Shown piece after piece: positions 1-7,327 of a stretch of DNA of 64,000 nt. Every line of letters begins with the position of its first letter. The stretch's first letter is position 1. The notes beneath the pieces were generated by a model. That model saw nothing but the letters and a program-made list of their open reading frames with translations, was not told the origin of the DNA and made no database searches. The stretch spans positions 1 through 64,000 of the forward strand of contig NZ_VCPE01000021.1 of NCBI RefSeq assembly GCF_005938105.1, read 5' to 3'. Source of the DNA: Brucella haematophila. Lineage in GTDB: Bacteria; Pseudomonadota; Alphaproteobacteria; Rhizobiales; Rhizobiaceae. The position numbers and the translations under genes are program-made.

Positions 1-149
1 CACCTGGAGCGTTGCAACGGTTCGTCTCCATGCACTCAGCGACCCGCAATTGTTTCTCTGTTCCATCTCGTCGCCGAGCCGCACACACAATTCGCTACCA
101 TCGCCTCGAAGCTTTCGATGCATGGAAAATTGCGGCCTGTTTCGCCTGA
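1..149 (+). CDS. IS6-family transposase, C-terminal fragment (5' end outside window)
   Basis: Reading from base 3, the frame gives the last 48 residues of a transposase, ending at TGA 147-149. They match the C-terminus of the transposase at 23663-24364 almost residue for residue (HSATRNCFSVPSRR, then HTIRYHRLEAFD). The catalytic DDE part is outside the window. The final few residues differ between the two copies (KIAACFA against KTAAAIA), so they are related but not identical insertions. Confidence 0.85.
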   Translation, partial: PGALQRFVSMHSATRNCFSVPSRRRAAHTIRYHRLEAFDAWKIAACFA

Positions 150-202
150 ATATCTACGAGCCCCTGGCCTTTCCGGCCAGAGAAACTTAACGTGACAACA
201 CC
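1..202 (+). mobile_element. IS6-family element, right end only (cut by window edge)
   Basis: The terminal repeat reads inward from GGTGTTGTCACGTTAA, here on the right side ending at 202. The same terminus ends the complete IS6 copy at 23601-24417. The last 39 bases also match the right half of the palindrome at 6508-6572. The right end contains its own small hairpin (CTGGCC, TTTCC, GGCCAG). The rest of the element lies outside the window. Confidence 0.85.
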
Positions 203-291
203 ATTTGTAGACTTTGCAAAGGGTTGCCTTCGAAGCCATATGCTCCAAATTCATTATGCTGGTCGCCAAGATAGAAACGTGAGGCAAAACC

Positions 292-504
292 ATGTCAAAA
301 TTTGTCGTTGGAGATCACGTGAGCTGGAACTCGGAAGCCGGTCGTGTGAGTGGACATATCGTTAAGGTCCATGAAGCGGATTTCAATTATAAAGGTCATC
401 GTCATCACGCATCGGAAGAAGATCCTCAATACGAGATCAAGAGCGATAAAACCAAACACATCGCCGCCCATAAGGGAAATGTATTGTCCAGGATTAAAGA
501 ATGA
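292..504 (+). CDS. DUF2945 (HVA1-like Tudor-fold) small protein
   Basis: A 70-residue protein begins at ATG 292 behind a GAGG ribosome-binding site. It shows the DUF2945/HVA family pattern: an N-terminal KFVVGDHVSWNSEAGRVSG stretch, a central charged KGHRHHASEEDPQYEIKS part and a closing HKGNVLSRI. The length is normal for the family, which has a small beta-barrel Tudor-like fold of unknown role. Its last codons overlap the start of the DUF488 gene (ATGA at 501), so the two are translationally coupled. Such pairs are common on Hyphomicrobiales replicons. The family assignment is confident; the function is unknown. Confidence 0.85.
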   Translation: MSKFVVGDHVSWNSEAGRVSGHIVKVHEADFNYKGHRHHASEEDPQYEIKSDKTKHIAAHKGNVLSRIKE

Positions 505-1073
505 TTGCGCAATATACGACCATTGGACACTCGAACCGCGATCTTTCCGAGTTTCTATACATGTTGAACGAGAGCGGCACTGAGGTGCTTGTGGACGTAA
601 GATCATTTCCGCGTTCACGCACAAATCCGGCCTATAATATTGAAACTCTCCCGGGCGATCTGCAAAACATTGATATCGAATATGTCCATTGCGAGGCGTT
701 AGGCGGACGAAGGCCCAAACAAACGAATATCGATAAACAAGTAAACGCGTTTTGGCGGGTGCAAAGCTTTCATAACTATGCTGATTATGCCTTGGGAGAG
801 GAATTTGGATCCGCATTTAAGGTGCTTACTCGTCTCGGTAGTAAACGTCGATTGACATTAATGTGTTCGGAAGCGGTTTGGTGGCGATGTCATCGACGTA
901 TTATTGCTGATTATTTAATCTTGACCGGTCATTCCGTTGACCATTTGATGGCGCCCGGGCATTGGGAACATGCGGTGCCAACGATCGGTGCAACCAGGAA
1001 TTCCTCGGGCAAGGTAATCTATCCTCGAACGCCCGATCCGAATTCCGAAAATTTGGCCAACTGCCTTCTGTAA
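501..1073 (+). CDS. DUF488 family protein
   Basis: A 190-residue protein. DUF488 hallmarks are an N-terminal TIGHSNRDLSEF segment, a DVRSFPRSR strand-loop near residue 33, and a C-terminal MCSE...CHRRIIADYL motif with two cysteines near residues 121 and 130. The family is uncharacterised, and its Cys/His pattern has prompted guesses about metal binding. Translation is coupled to the DUF2945 gene by a 4-base overlap. No transcription terminator is obvious downstream. The codon use and intact frame suggest a functional gene despite the surrounding IS debris. Confidence 0.85.
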   Translation: MIAQYTTIGHSNRDLSEFLYMLNESGTEVLVDVRSFPRSRTNPAYNIETLPGDLQNIDIEYVHCEALGGRRPKQTNIDKQVNAFWRVQSFHNYADYALGEEFGSAFKVLTRLGSKRRLTLMCSEAVWWRCHRRIIADYLILTGHSVDHLMAPGHWEHAVPTIGATRNSSGKVIYPRTPDPNSENLANCLL

Positions 1074-1222
1074 CAATCTGATTCCACCATTCTGACAGTG
1101 TGGGCCAGATGTGAAGATAAACTTTAACTTTTGTTGAATTCCAACCCGTTATAGTTTGTGATTGTTGCGAATATTGCCGAGTTGACGTGTACTATGCAAT
1201 TTTCATTTCGAATGTATATCCG

Positions 1223-1507
1223 ATGTGCTGCGAAACCGTCAACTTCAACGACTGCAGCTCGCGAGAAACAAATCCTAGGGCCGCAAGTTTACTAAACGAC
1301 TGACCTGAAAACGCCCAGGGCAAGGAATATGAGGAGGCCTTGCAAGCTTGCCTTGCCGATCTCGAAGGACTCCCGAACACTGCCCGTAAATCGTTCGTTA
1401 AAGCCGCAAGAGCCGCGGGGATGCCATCCGGCCCTGTCACTGGCTCTGAGATCGTTGATCCAACGTTCGAACTTCCGAGAACGAATGTCCGTCGTCGAAT
1501 GATTTGA
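1223..1507 (+). pseudogene. DUF982 protein gene interrupted by in-frame TGA
   Basis: Reading from ATG 1223, the frame encodes the DUF982 pattern: a REtnpRAASLLND block, then EYEEALQACLADLEG, then ARKSFVKAARAAGM. A TGA at 1301-1303 sits between ND and PENAQGKEYEEAL, which is exactly where DUF982 proteins carry a nearly invariant tryptophan (WP). A TGG-to-TGA change is the simplest explanation. The conserved N-terminal tryptophan is also missing. The terminal stop at 1505-1507 coincides with the first bases of the adjacent IS3 element, so the 3' end may be truncated too. DUF982 genes are multicopy small genes of rhizobial plasmids with unknown function. Confidence 0.65.
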
Positions 1508-1559
1508 GACTATTTTTGCTTTTGAAGATTGGAGTTTCCGGCTCGGTTTGGGGTTTGAT

Positions 1560-2101
1560 TTAAGCGGCTTTGGTTTGGTGGTTCAAGCGGCGTTTTTTGA
1601 TCGTGTCTCTTTTGATCCTTTCGCGTTCGAACAGGATGGTCTGTCCGCGTCCGAAGTAGACGTCGGCGGGAGTGAGATTGTTGAGGCTCTCATGGTAACG
1701 GCGATGATTGTAATGCTCGACGAAAGCCGCGATCTGGGCTTCAAGGTCCTCCTTGAAGAAGTAGTTTTCAAGCAGGATGCGGTTCTTCAGCGTCTGGTGC
1801 CAGCGTTCGATTTTCCCCTGCGTCTGCGGGTGGCCGGGAGCGCCGTGAACCTGGTCGATCTTGTATTTCTCTAGCCATTCGCCGAGATCGGATGCGACGT
1901 AACACGAACCGTTGTCCGACAGCAGACGCGGCCGGTGCTCGACCCTGGCCTTGTCGCAGCCTGAAGCGCTCAGTGCCAGATCGAGCGTGTCAGTGACGTC
2001 GCCCACCTTCATGCTGGTGCACAGCTTCCAGGCGATGATGTAGCGGGAATAGTCGTCGAGAATGGTCGACAGATAAAACCATCCCCAGCCGATGACCTTC
2101 A
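1560..2101 (-). CDS. IS3-family transposase OrfB, 3' exon
   Basis: This encodes the C-terminal two thirds of the rve-type DDE integrase domain. It begins at LKVIGWGWFYLSTILDDYSRYI and includes LLSDNGSCY (second D) and HPQTQGKIERWHQTLK (the E). The frame is open further upstream in the shadow of the intron, but the real exon starts at 2101. Joining 1560-2101 to 4353-4791 gives 981 bases, an exact multiple of three (326 residues). The join restores the expected FTYLKVIGWGW sequence. Confidence 0.85.
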
Positions 2102-4352
2102 GTGGAGTAAGAAGCGCAGATGCGCTTCTCCTCCCCGAACCGTACTTGCACCTTTCAGCGCATACGGCTCTCCATTCAAGCTTGGCCCATGGCCATTGCA
2201 ACATCATGATAGTTCGACGTGACGGTGCTGCGGTTTTCGATCCGGACGATATATGGGTTCTCCTCCGGATTACGCCACAGGAATTGCGCCTTGGGGCTTG
2301 AGACAAGCCGTTGCAGCGCTTTCCCGACGGGATCACCACGTTCATTCCGACCAAACACGAGCCAGGTTTTCGCCTTGCCCGGTTCGGGGGCCCTGAACCA
2401 TTTCCGCATCAAGGGTTTGATGCGGGATCGGTATTTGTGCCCCAGCCAATGCGCCATTTTCCAGAACACGACATGGTCGATGCGCCGGAAGACGTACGCC
2501 GTGAAGTCGGCGAACTTGTAGAACGCCGCCCATCCCACCAATTGGCGGTTCAGGCCAGCGATCATGTCGACCGTACTGACACTATGATTGCCGGAAAGGG
2601 TTTCGGTAAGTCTGTGAACAAACCCCTTGGCCTTTTCCTTGGGTATTGTCGTTACGATGGACATCCGTCCATGCGCCCCTCGCTTGCGGATGATCCGGTG
2701 CCCCAGAAAGACGAAGCCGTCGTTGACGTGGGTGACATGGGTCTTCTCCATGTTCAGCGTCAACTTCAACTCACCTTCTAGAAACGCCCGGCATTCCTCG
2801 CGGATTTCCTCTGCCTGAACCTTGGTTCCTTTTACGATCACGACGAAGTCGTCAGCGTATCGGCAATAGGCAACAGCCGGTTTCCATTGCCGGTTCTCAC
2901 GAACCGTGATGGGGCGGCCTTGCTTGATGCCGAAGTTCCATGCCCATCGGTCCTTGCGGGCCTTCTTGTTCAGGTATTTCGCCTCCAGCCACATATCAAA
3001 CTCGTGGAGCATGATGTTGGACAGGAGCGGTGACAGAACGCCACCTTGCGGAACGCCCTCGCTTGAGGCTGTGAACAAGCCACGGTCGATGTGGCCTGCC
3101 TTCAGGAATCGATAGAGAAGATCGACGAACCGTCCGTCCTGCACCCGTCGCCGCACACATTTCAGAAGCAGCCTGTGATGGACCGTGTCAAAGTAGCTGG
3201 CGAGATCACCTTCGATGATCCAGCGGCCCTTCGTTCCACCTCCATCCTGTAGCTGTATCCTCACGGTGCGGACGGCGTGATGCACGCTGCGTTCCGGCCG
3301 GAAGCCATAGGATAGACGATGGAAATCGCTCTCCCAGATTGGCTCCATGGCCATCAGCATGGCGCGTTGGACAATGCGATCCGTCAGGGTCGGAATACCC
3401 AGTGGTCGTAGCTTGCCGTTCGATTTCGGGATATAGATGCGCTTGACCGGCTGAGGGCGATAACTCTCCTCCAGCAGGCTTGCCCGCAGGTCGTCCAGAT
3501 GCTGATCCAGTCTGACCTGCAGTCTTTGCTTATCCATTCCGTCGATGCCCGGCGTTCGTGCGCCATTTGACGCAAGAACAATCCGGGCGGCCTCGGCAAG
3601 CCATTCCCGATTGGCAATCAGCCGAAGAAGCCGATCAAACCTCCGGTTTGGATCGTTTTCGGCCCATGTTGCGAGCTTGTGCTGCATTTCGCTGATTATC
3701 AAAGGTCTTCACCTCGCTTGGTCAGATAGTTTGCACTTCAAGCAGTTTGAACTGTTCCCCTTCGCCATGTGGCAGGCTTTCCCTGCCGCGGACTACTACG
3801 AGAACTCCGCAAACACGATGGACATCAGGGTCAACTCCCTTGCGACGCAATACTTTGTTGTCATTCCATCATGCCTTCCCTCGTTCATATGCTGGACGTC
3901 AGCGTATTGGTGAGGCTGCCGGTCGCAGTCTTTTTCCTTGCTTTCCGCAAGTCGATGCCGATGCCATGGTCTGGCTGCATTCTCCCCATGACCCACCGCG
4001 AGCATCCTTACATCTGCGCTCGCGTTCGGATGCACGCCGACATACCTGTCCGGCGACATCATCAGCATTCCGCCTGTTAAGCCGTGTAGGCGAAGGCGAC
4101 CTTCCAGCCCTCAGATGCGAGTTAACCGGTTCGTGTTCCTCAACCTTCCAATACTTCAGCCTCGGGAACCATCTTGGCGTAACGGCTTCGCCTCAATCCC
4201 CTTTACCTGCGGGCTACGTCACCCTGCCAGTTGACAGCAGGTCACCGCCGCTTGGGCTCATGTCCCCTCGCAGCAAGGGACAGGCAAATCTTCACATCCT
4301 CCTTTCTCTTTGCATTCCAGTCATATGCCTCCCCGATTGGGGCGAGGCGCAC
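2102..4352 (-). ncRNA. Group II intron, full length (ribozyme plus maturase ORF)
   Basis: On the minus strand the intron begins GTGCG (first base at 4352) and ends ...CCAC (last base at 2102), matching the GUGYG...AY rule. A canonical domain V lies at about 2128-2173: GAGCCGTAT, then a GAAA tetraloop, then GTACGGTTC. It is followed by a short domain VI hairpin (AAGCGCA/TGCGCTT) near 2110-2127. Domains I to III occupy about 3703-4352. The host is the IS3 transposase gene in the same orientation, so splicing would restore an uninterrupted orfB. No defect is visible in the core elements I could check. Confidence 0.9.
2176..3702 (-). CDS. ltrA: Group II intron reverse transcriptase/maturase
   Basis: A 508-residue protein with the reverse-transcriptase blocks in order. 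They are an N-terminal RT0-like helix region, RPQPVKRIYIPKSNGKLRPLGIPTL (block 1), LSYGFRPERSVHHAV (block 2), IEGDLASYFDTVHH (block 3), GVPQGGVLSPLLSNIMLHEFD (block 4) and CRYADDFVV, with the catalytic YADD near residue 283. A maturase domain X follows (FYKFADFTAYVFRRIDHVVF). I see no HNH endonuclease zinc motif at the C-terminus, so mobility would probably use an endonuclease-independent route. It is encoded inside the intron loop, downstream of the ribozyme 5' domains. The frame is intact. Confidence 0.92.
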   Translation of the reverse strand: MIISEMQHKLATWAENDPNRRFDRLLRLIANREWLAEAARIVLASNGARTPGIDGMDKQRLQVRLDQHLDDLRASLLEESYRPQPVKRIYIPKSNGKLRPLGIPTLTDRIVQRAMLMAMEPIWESDFHRLSYGFRPERSVHHAVRTVRIQLQDGGGTKGRWIIEGDLASYFDTVHHRLLLKCVRRRVQDGRFVDLLYRFLKAGHIDRGLFTASSEGVPQGGVLSPLLSNIMLHEFDMWLEAKYLNKKARKDRWAWNFGIKQGRPITVRENRQWKPAVAYCRYADDFVVIVKGTKVQAEEIREECRAFLEGELKLTLNMEKTHVTHVNDGFVFLGHRIIRKRGAHGRMSIVTTIPKEKAKGFVHRLTETLSGNHSVSTVDMIAGLNRQLVGWAAFYKFADFTAYVFRRIDHVVFWKMAHWLGHKYRSRIKPLMRKWFRAPEPGKAKTWLVFGRNERGDPVGKALQRLVSSPKAQFLWRNPEENPYIVRIENRSTVTSNYHDVAMAMGQA

Positions 4353-4791
4353 GATAGGTGAAGTCGGTTTGCCACATCTCGTTCGGCCGCGTGGTCTTGT
4401 CCTTGAACTCGTTGTTGGCCTTGATGAGGATATAGGCTGGCGAGGTGATCAGATCGTGGGCCTTGAGCAGGCGATAGACCGAAGCCTCTGATACAAAATA
4501 GCTTTCCGTGTCGGTGAACTTCACCGCCAGTTCACGCGGCGACAGATCGGCGTGGTCCAGCGCCATTTCGATAATGCGATCCCGGATATCGTCAGGGATG
4601 CGGTTCCACACCCGTGATGGCGCGGGCGTCCGGTCTTTCAGTCCTTCGACGCCATGGGTCAGAAACCGGTCATACCAGCGATAGAATGTCGGCCTTGGAA
4701 TGCCAAGCCGGTCGAGGGTTTGTCTGGCCGACAGGTGCGATTGCTCGACCAACCGAATGATCTCAAGCTTCTCGGTGGCGGGATATCTCAT
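4353..4791 (-). CDS. IS3-family transposase OrfB, 5' exon
   Basis: This gives the first 146 residues of OrfB: a helix-turn-helix region (LSARQTLDRLGIPRPTFYRWYDRF), a linker, then the start of the catalytic domain at NEMWQTDFTY, which carries the first catalytic Asp. The exon ends within the codon after FTY at 4353, where the intron GTGCG begins. If the intron is not removed, translation runs on briefly and stops after RAPRPNRGGI. The ATG at 4791 overlaps the orfA stop (ATGA). Confidence 0.85.
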
Positions 4792-5162
4792 TCGTCGTCG
4801 CCCCCATCCCCGATCATGCTTTTTTTAAGCAGGCGGTTTTCCAGAGTGACGTCGGCCAGCGCCTCCTTCAGGTCACGGCTTTCACGACGCAGCGCTTTTA
4901 CTTCGTCGCTGGTGGCAGAACGGGCGGTGTCGCCTGCAAGGCGCTTCTTGCCTGCCTCGAGGAATTCTTTCGACCAGCTATAATAAAGGCTCTCGGCGAT
5001 CCCCTCACGGCGGCAGATCGCAGCGATGCTGTCTTCCCCGCGCAGACCTTCCAAAACAATACGGATTTTATCCTCGGCCGAATAATGTTTACGCGTGGCA
5101 CGACGGATATCTTTGATCGTCTTCTCCGCAGAAGACGTTTGGGGAACGGGTTTCTGTCTCAT
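4788..5162 (-). CDS. IS3-family transposase OrfA (helix-turn-helix)
   Basis: A 124-residue protein. HYSAEDKIRIVLEGLRGEDS followed by IAAICRREGIAESLYYSWSKEFLEAG is the IS3 OrfA helix-turn-helix. A leucine-zipper-like tail (LRRESRDLKEALADVTLENRLLKKS) is typical for multimerisation. A run of seven A on the minus strand (4820-4826), inside LLKKS and just before the stop, is a plausible slippery site for the -1 frameshift that makes OrfAB in this family. The stop overlaps orfB. Confidence 0.9.
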   Translation of the reverse strand: MRQKPVPQTSSAEKTIKDIRRATRKHYSAEDKIRIVLEGLRGEDSIAAICRREGIAESLYYSWSKEFLEAGKKRLAGDTARSATSDEVKALRRESRDLKEALADVTLENRLLKKSMIGDGGDDE

Positions 5163-5311
5163 CTTTGCGTCCTTTGATAAAGCTATGATGAGCCGAAAAT
5201 CCTCTCTTCTTAATTAAACCAGTTTTGTCTCAAAGGCCCTGATGTCGGACACTCGGTCACCTTTATGGTCTTCAACTTTAACGGTGGAACTGCCCATCAA
5301 CGTGGCTGAAA

Positions 5312-5884
5312 TCATGGCTTGAGAGCGCGGAACAGCTCCAGCAACCCAGCTTTCAATCCAGCGACATCATCGTCTTCCGCGCGCAATGCTATCTCGTTCA
5401 TTGCCCCGTTGAGCAGCACAGCCAATGCTGTGGGGCCAGACGAGAAGCGGATGGCACCTTCGCTGATGGCCTCCTCCACGCCGATCCTTAGAAGATCAAA
5501 AGAAAGCTCGCGATCGAGCGCTTCCCACTGCTCTCGTCCGAGTACACCTGGTGCATCGACAACGAGTATACGGCGGTTTTCGGGTTTAACCATAAAATCG
5601 ATCCAAGCCGTCGAGCCCTTTTCCAACGCCTCAATAGAAGTGACCACATCCCTCGTTGCGATTTGGATCGCCTCTGCCGCCCCGGCGGCCAGGTCGCGGC
5701 ATACAGCTTCAAACAAGTCTGCTTTATCGCGATAATGATGATAGAGTGCGCCGCGTGTTACTCCCGCCTCGTCTATGATCGCATCCGTGCTGGTCATGGC
5801 ATAGCCATTGCGGGCAAATAATGTCCGCGCAGCTGCAACCAATCGCCCTCTTGTTTGGATGGTACGCAGTTCGTTTTTGCTCAT
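5312..5884 (-). CDS. TetR-family transcriptional regulator
   Basis: A 190-residue protein with an N-terminal TetR DNA-binding domain. Its helix-turn-helix is TSTDAIIDEAGVTRGALYHHYRDKADLFEAV, about residues 31-61. A C-terminal ligand/dimerisation domain follows (TetR_C type, with VVDAPGVLGREQWEALDREL). It is transcribed divergently from the VOC-family gene at 5984. The shared 99-base intergenic region carries inverted repeats suitable as operators. The likely role is repression of itself and of the VOC gene. The inducer is unknown. Confidence 0.9.
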   Translation of the reverse strand: MSKNELRTIQTRGRLVAAARTLFARNGYAMTSTDAIIDEAGVTRGALYHHYRDKADLFEAVCRDLAAGAAEAIQIATRDVVTSIEALEKGSTAWIDFMVKPENRRILVVDAPGVLGREQWEALDRELSFDLLRIGVEEAISEGAIRFSSGPTALAVLLNGAMNEIALRAEDDDVAGLKAGLLELFRALKP

Positions 5885-5906
5885 AATCGCCCTTCTATAA
5901 GATATT

Positions 5907-5945
5907 GACAGACAGTCTGTATGTTTATATGATCATAAACATACC
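5907..5945. promoter_or_regulatory. Inverted repeats between tetR-type gene and VOC gene (candidate operator)
   Basis: The divergent intergenic region contains GACAGACAGTCTGT and, next to it, ATGTTTATATGATCATAAACAT, a near-palindrome with one extra base in one arm. TetR-family proteins usually bind such repeats over their own promoter. The location between divergent genes supports an operator. The precise bases contacted cannot be told from sequence. Confidence 0.5.
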
Positions 5946-5983
5946 GATAATCTGTTTGTTTAAATCTGGCAAGGAGTCCTATC

Positions 5984-6394
5984 ATGCGATTTTTCGATCG
6001 CTACCCGATAATCGTCACCGATAAAAAAGACGAAGCGCGCGACTTCTGGCTTAAGTATCTGCAGTTCGATGTGACTTTCGATAGTCAATGGTTCTGCCTG
6101 CTGACTGCAGAAAACAGTACTGCTTCGATTGCTTTCATGACGCCAGATCATCCGTCGTCACCGCCCGGCCCCGAAACCTTCGCCGGAATTGGCCTGTGCT
6201 TCGAGATGGAGGTTGGCGATGCTAAGGCCGCTCACGACGAACTGATAGAAAGGGGATTACCCGTTACTTACCCGCTGACTGATGAGCCGTTCGGCCAACG
6301 CCGTTTTGGATTTAAAGACCCTTCGGGCCTATGGATTGATATTGTCGAGCAAATCGAACCGCGAGACGACTTCTGGGGCAAATACATGATGTGA
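5984..6394 (+). CDS. VOC-superfamily (glyoxalase/bleomycin-resistance-like) protein
   Basis: A 136-residue protein starting at ATG 5984 behind AAGGAG. It shows the vicinal-oxygen-chelate fold pattern: EARDFWLKYLQFDVTFDSQWFCLL in the first module, then the alpha/beta module GLCFEMEVGDAKAAHDELIERGLPV and the closing FGQRRFGFKDPSGLWIDIVEQ. The usual metal-ligand Glu is present in the last motif (VEQ). It is divergent from the TetR gene and likely under its control, a common arrangement for small-molecule resistance or detoxification modules. The substrate is unknown. Confidence 0.85.
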   Translation: MRFFDRYPIIVTDKKDEARDFWLKYLQFDVTFDSQWFCLLTAENSTASIAFMTPDHPSSPPGPETFAGIGLCFEMEVGDAKAAHDELIERGLPVTYPLTDEPFGQRRFGFKDPSGLWIDIVEQIEPRDDFWGKYMM

Positions 6395-6507
6395 TCGATG
6401 TGCCACCACATTACTTCTATATTGTTCTGCCCTCCTTGCTTGTTGACTTTCCACCCCTTCGAGCACAGCAACACAGCTTGAAAGGATATAAACGACTACC
6501 TCTCAGG

Positions 6508-6572
6508 GCGGTGTTGTCACGTTAAGTTTCTCTGGCCTTTCCGGCCAGAGAAACTTAACGTGACAACACCGC
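6508..6572. repeat. Perfect 30-bp-arm palindrome made of two IS6 right ends
   Basis: Arms 6508-6537 and 6543-6572 are exact reverse complements, separated by TTTCC. Each arm carries the IS terminus GGTGTTGTCACGTTAAG plus adjoining IS sequence. The right half is identical over 39 bases to the IS right end at 164-202. No transposase lies between. It is a relic of two IS termini fused head to head, and it could also form a strong cruciform or act as a bidirectional terminator. Confidence 0.9.
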
Positions 6573-6640
6573 GTCAAGACATAAGGTCGTTCTTAATCTT
6601 CTGAAATTTTTGCGACAGAACCCCCATGCGACTACATTGT

Positions 6641-7327
6641 TTACACGTCGTCGGCACTTTCCTCAGCTTCGGTCTGTTCTTCGCGTTCCTGTTCTTCCAC
6701 GGCCTTGGGAAGCCTTGCGAGAGGCCGACCTGCGAAATAATCGCTAACCCGCTGGATGAGAAAATCTACTGTTGCGGGACTATCAGCCAGTTTGCGAGCG
6801 AATGAACGTCCCGGATGTAGAACATCCCAAGGAGACTTGAACTGTGTCTTACGACGGTTACCGGGGTCCTTGTTGCCAAAACCGTCAATCGCGCGGTTCC
6901 ATATCGGCTTGAAGCTCTCGATGAGGATGTTCTCGCCGAGCGGGATCCAGATATCGTCGACGACCAAATGGCGCACGAAGAAGTCGGCGAGGTCGAGATT
7001 TTCGGATTCGTCAATGGACATGGCGTGCTGCTTGAGCCGGTCGGCTAGTGCCTTACCAATTCCTGCATCCTTGGACAAACCGCCCTTACGCCCACCCTTG
7101 GGGATAGCCTTGCCGACGTAAATTGGCTTCCGAAAGGCATCGCCACGATTTTCTACGGCCAGCGCTTCATAGGCGGGATAGGTGCCGGTATAGTAGATAA
7201 CGTAGACACCAGCACCTCTGATGTCATCCACCTCCGCCAGCTGGCTCGGCGGTCGCTGAAGAATTTCCATCTCTATGCTACGAGCGAGATTCAGCTTATC
7301 GAGTGGATTGTAGGGTTTGATGTTCAT
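6641..7327 (-). CDS. Eco29kI-like type II restriction endonuclease (GIY-YIG)
   Basis: A 228-residue protein matching the Eco29kI family in length and layout. A GIY-YIG core is visible as GVYVIYYTGTYPAYEALA followed by KPIYVGKAIPKGGRKGG. Further on are a conserved Arg in the ALADRLKQHAMSI helix and a FGNKDPGNRRKTQFKSPWDVLHPGR segment characteristic of this family. Known Eco29kI cuts CCGCGG; whether this enzyme shares that specificity is inference. The ATG overlaps the stop of the upstream methyltransferase gene by 4 bases, so methylase is made before nuclease. The C-terminal 30 residues are acidic and variable. Confidence 0.85.
   Translation of the reverse strand: MNIKPYNPLDKLNLARSIEMEILQRPPSQLAEVDDIRGAGVYVIYYTGTYPAYEALAVENRGDAFRKPIYVGKAIPKGGRKGGLSKDAGIGKALADRLKQHAMSIDESENLDLADFFVRHLVVDDIWIPLGENILIESFKPIWNRAIDGFGNKDPGNRRKTQFKSPWDVLHPGRSFARKLADSPATVDFLIQRVSDYFAGRPLARLPKAVEEQEREEQTEAEESADDV

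Larger units (their letters stand above)
1505..5232 (-). mobile_element. IS3-family element carrying a group II intron
   Basis: The outer ends read TGAGAC (1505) and GTCTCA (ending 5232), which form a short inverted terminal repeat. Inside are orfA and orfB in the IS3 arrangement on the minus strand. orfB is split by an intron of 2,251 bases, so the element would be 1,477 bp without it. No direct target duplication is visible (ATT left, AAG right). That may mean one end is not original, or that the insertion is old. Confidence 0.75.

Noticed and set aside
1192-1440. Minus-strand ORF of 82 codons
   Set aside because: It is antisense to the DUF982 remnant, which has the conserved family text on the plus strand.
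1548-1874. Plus-strand ORF of 108 codons with hydrophobic residues
   Set aside because: It is the complement of the IS3 transposase 3' exon.
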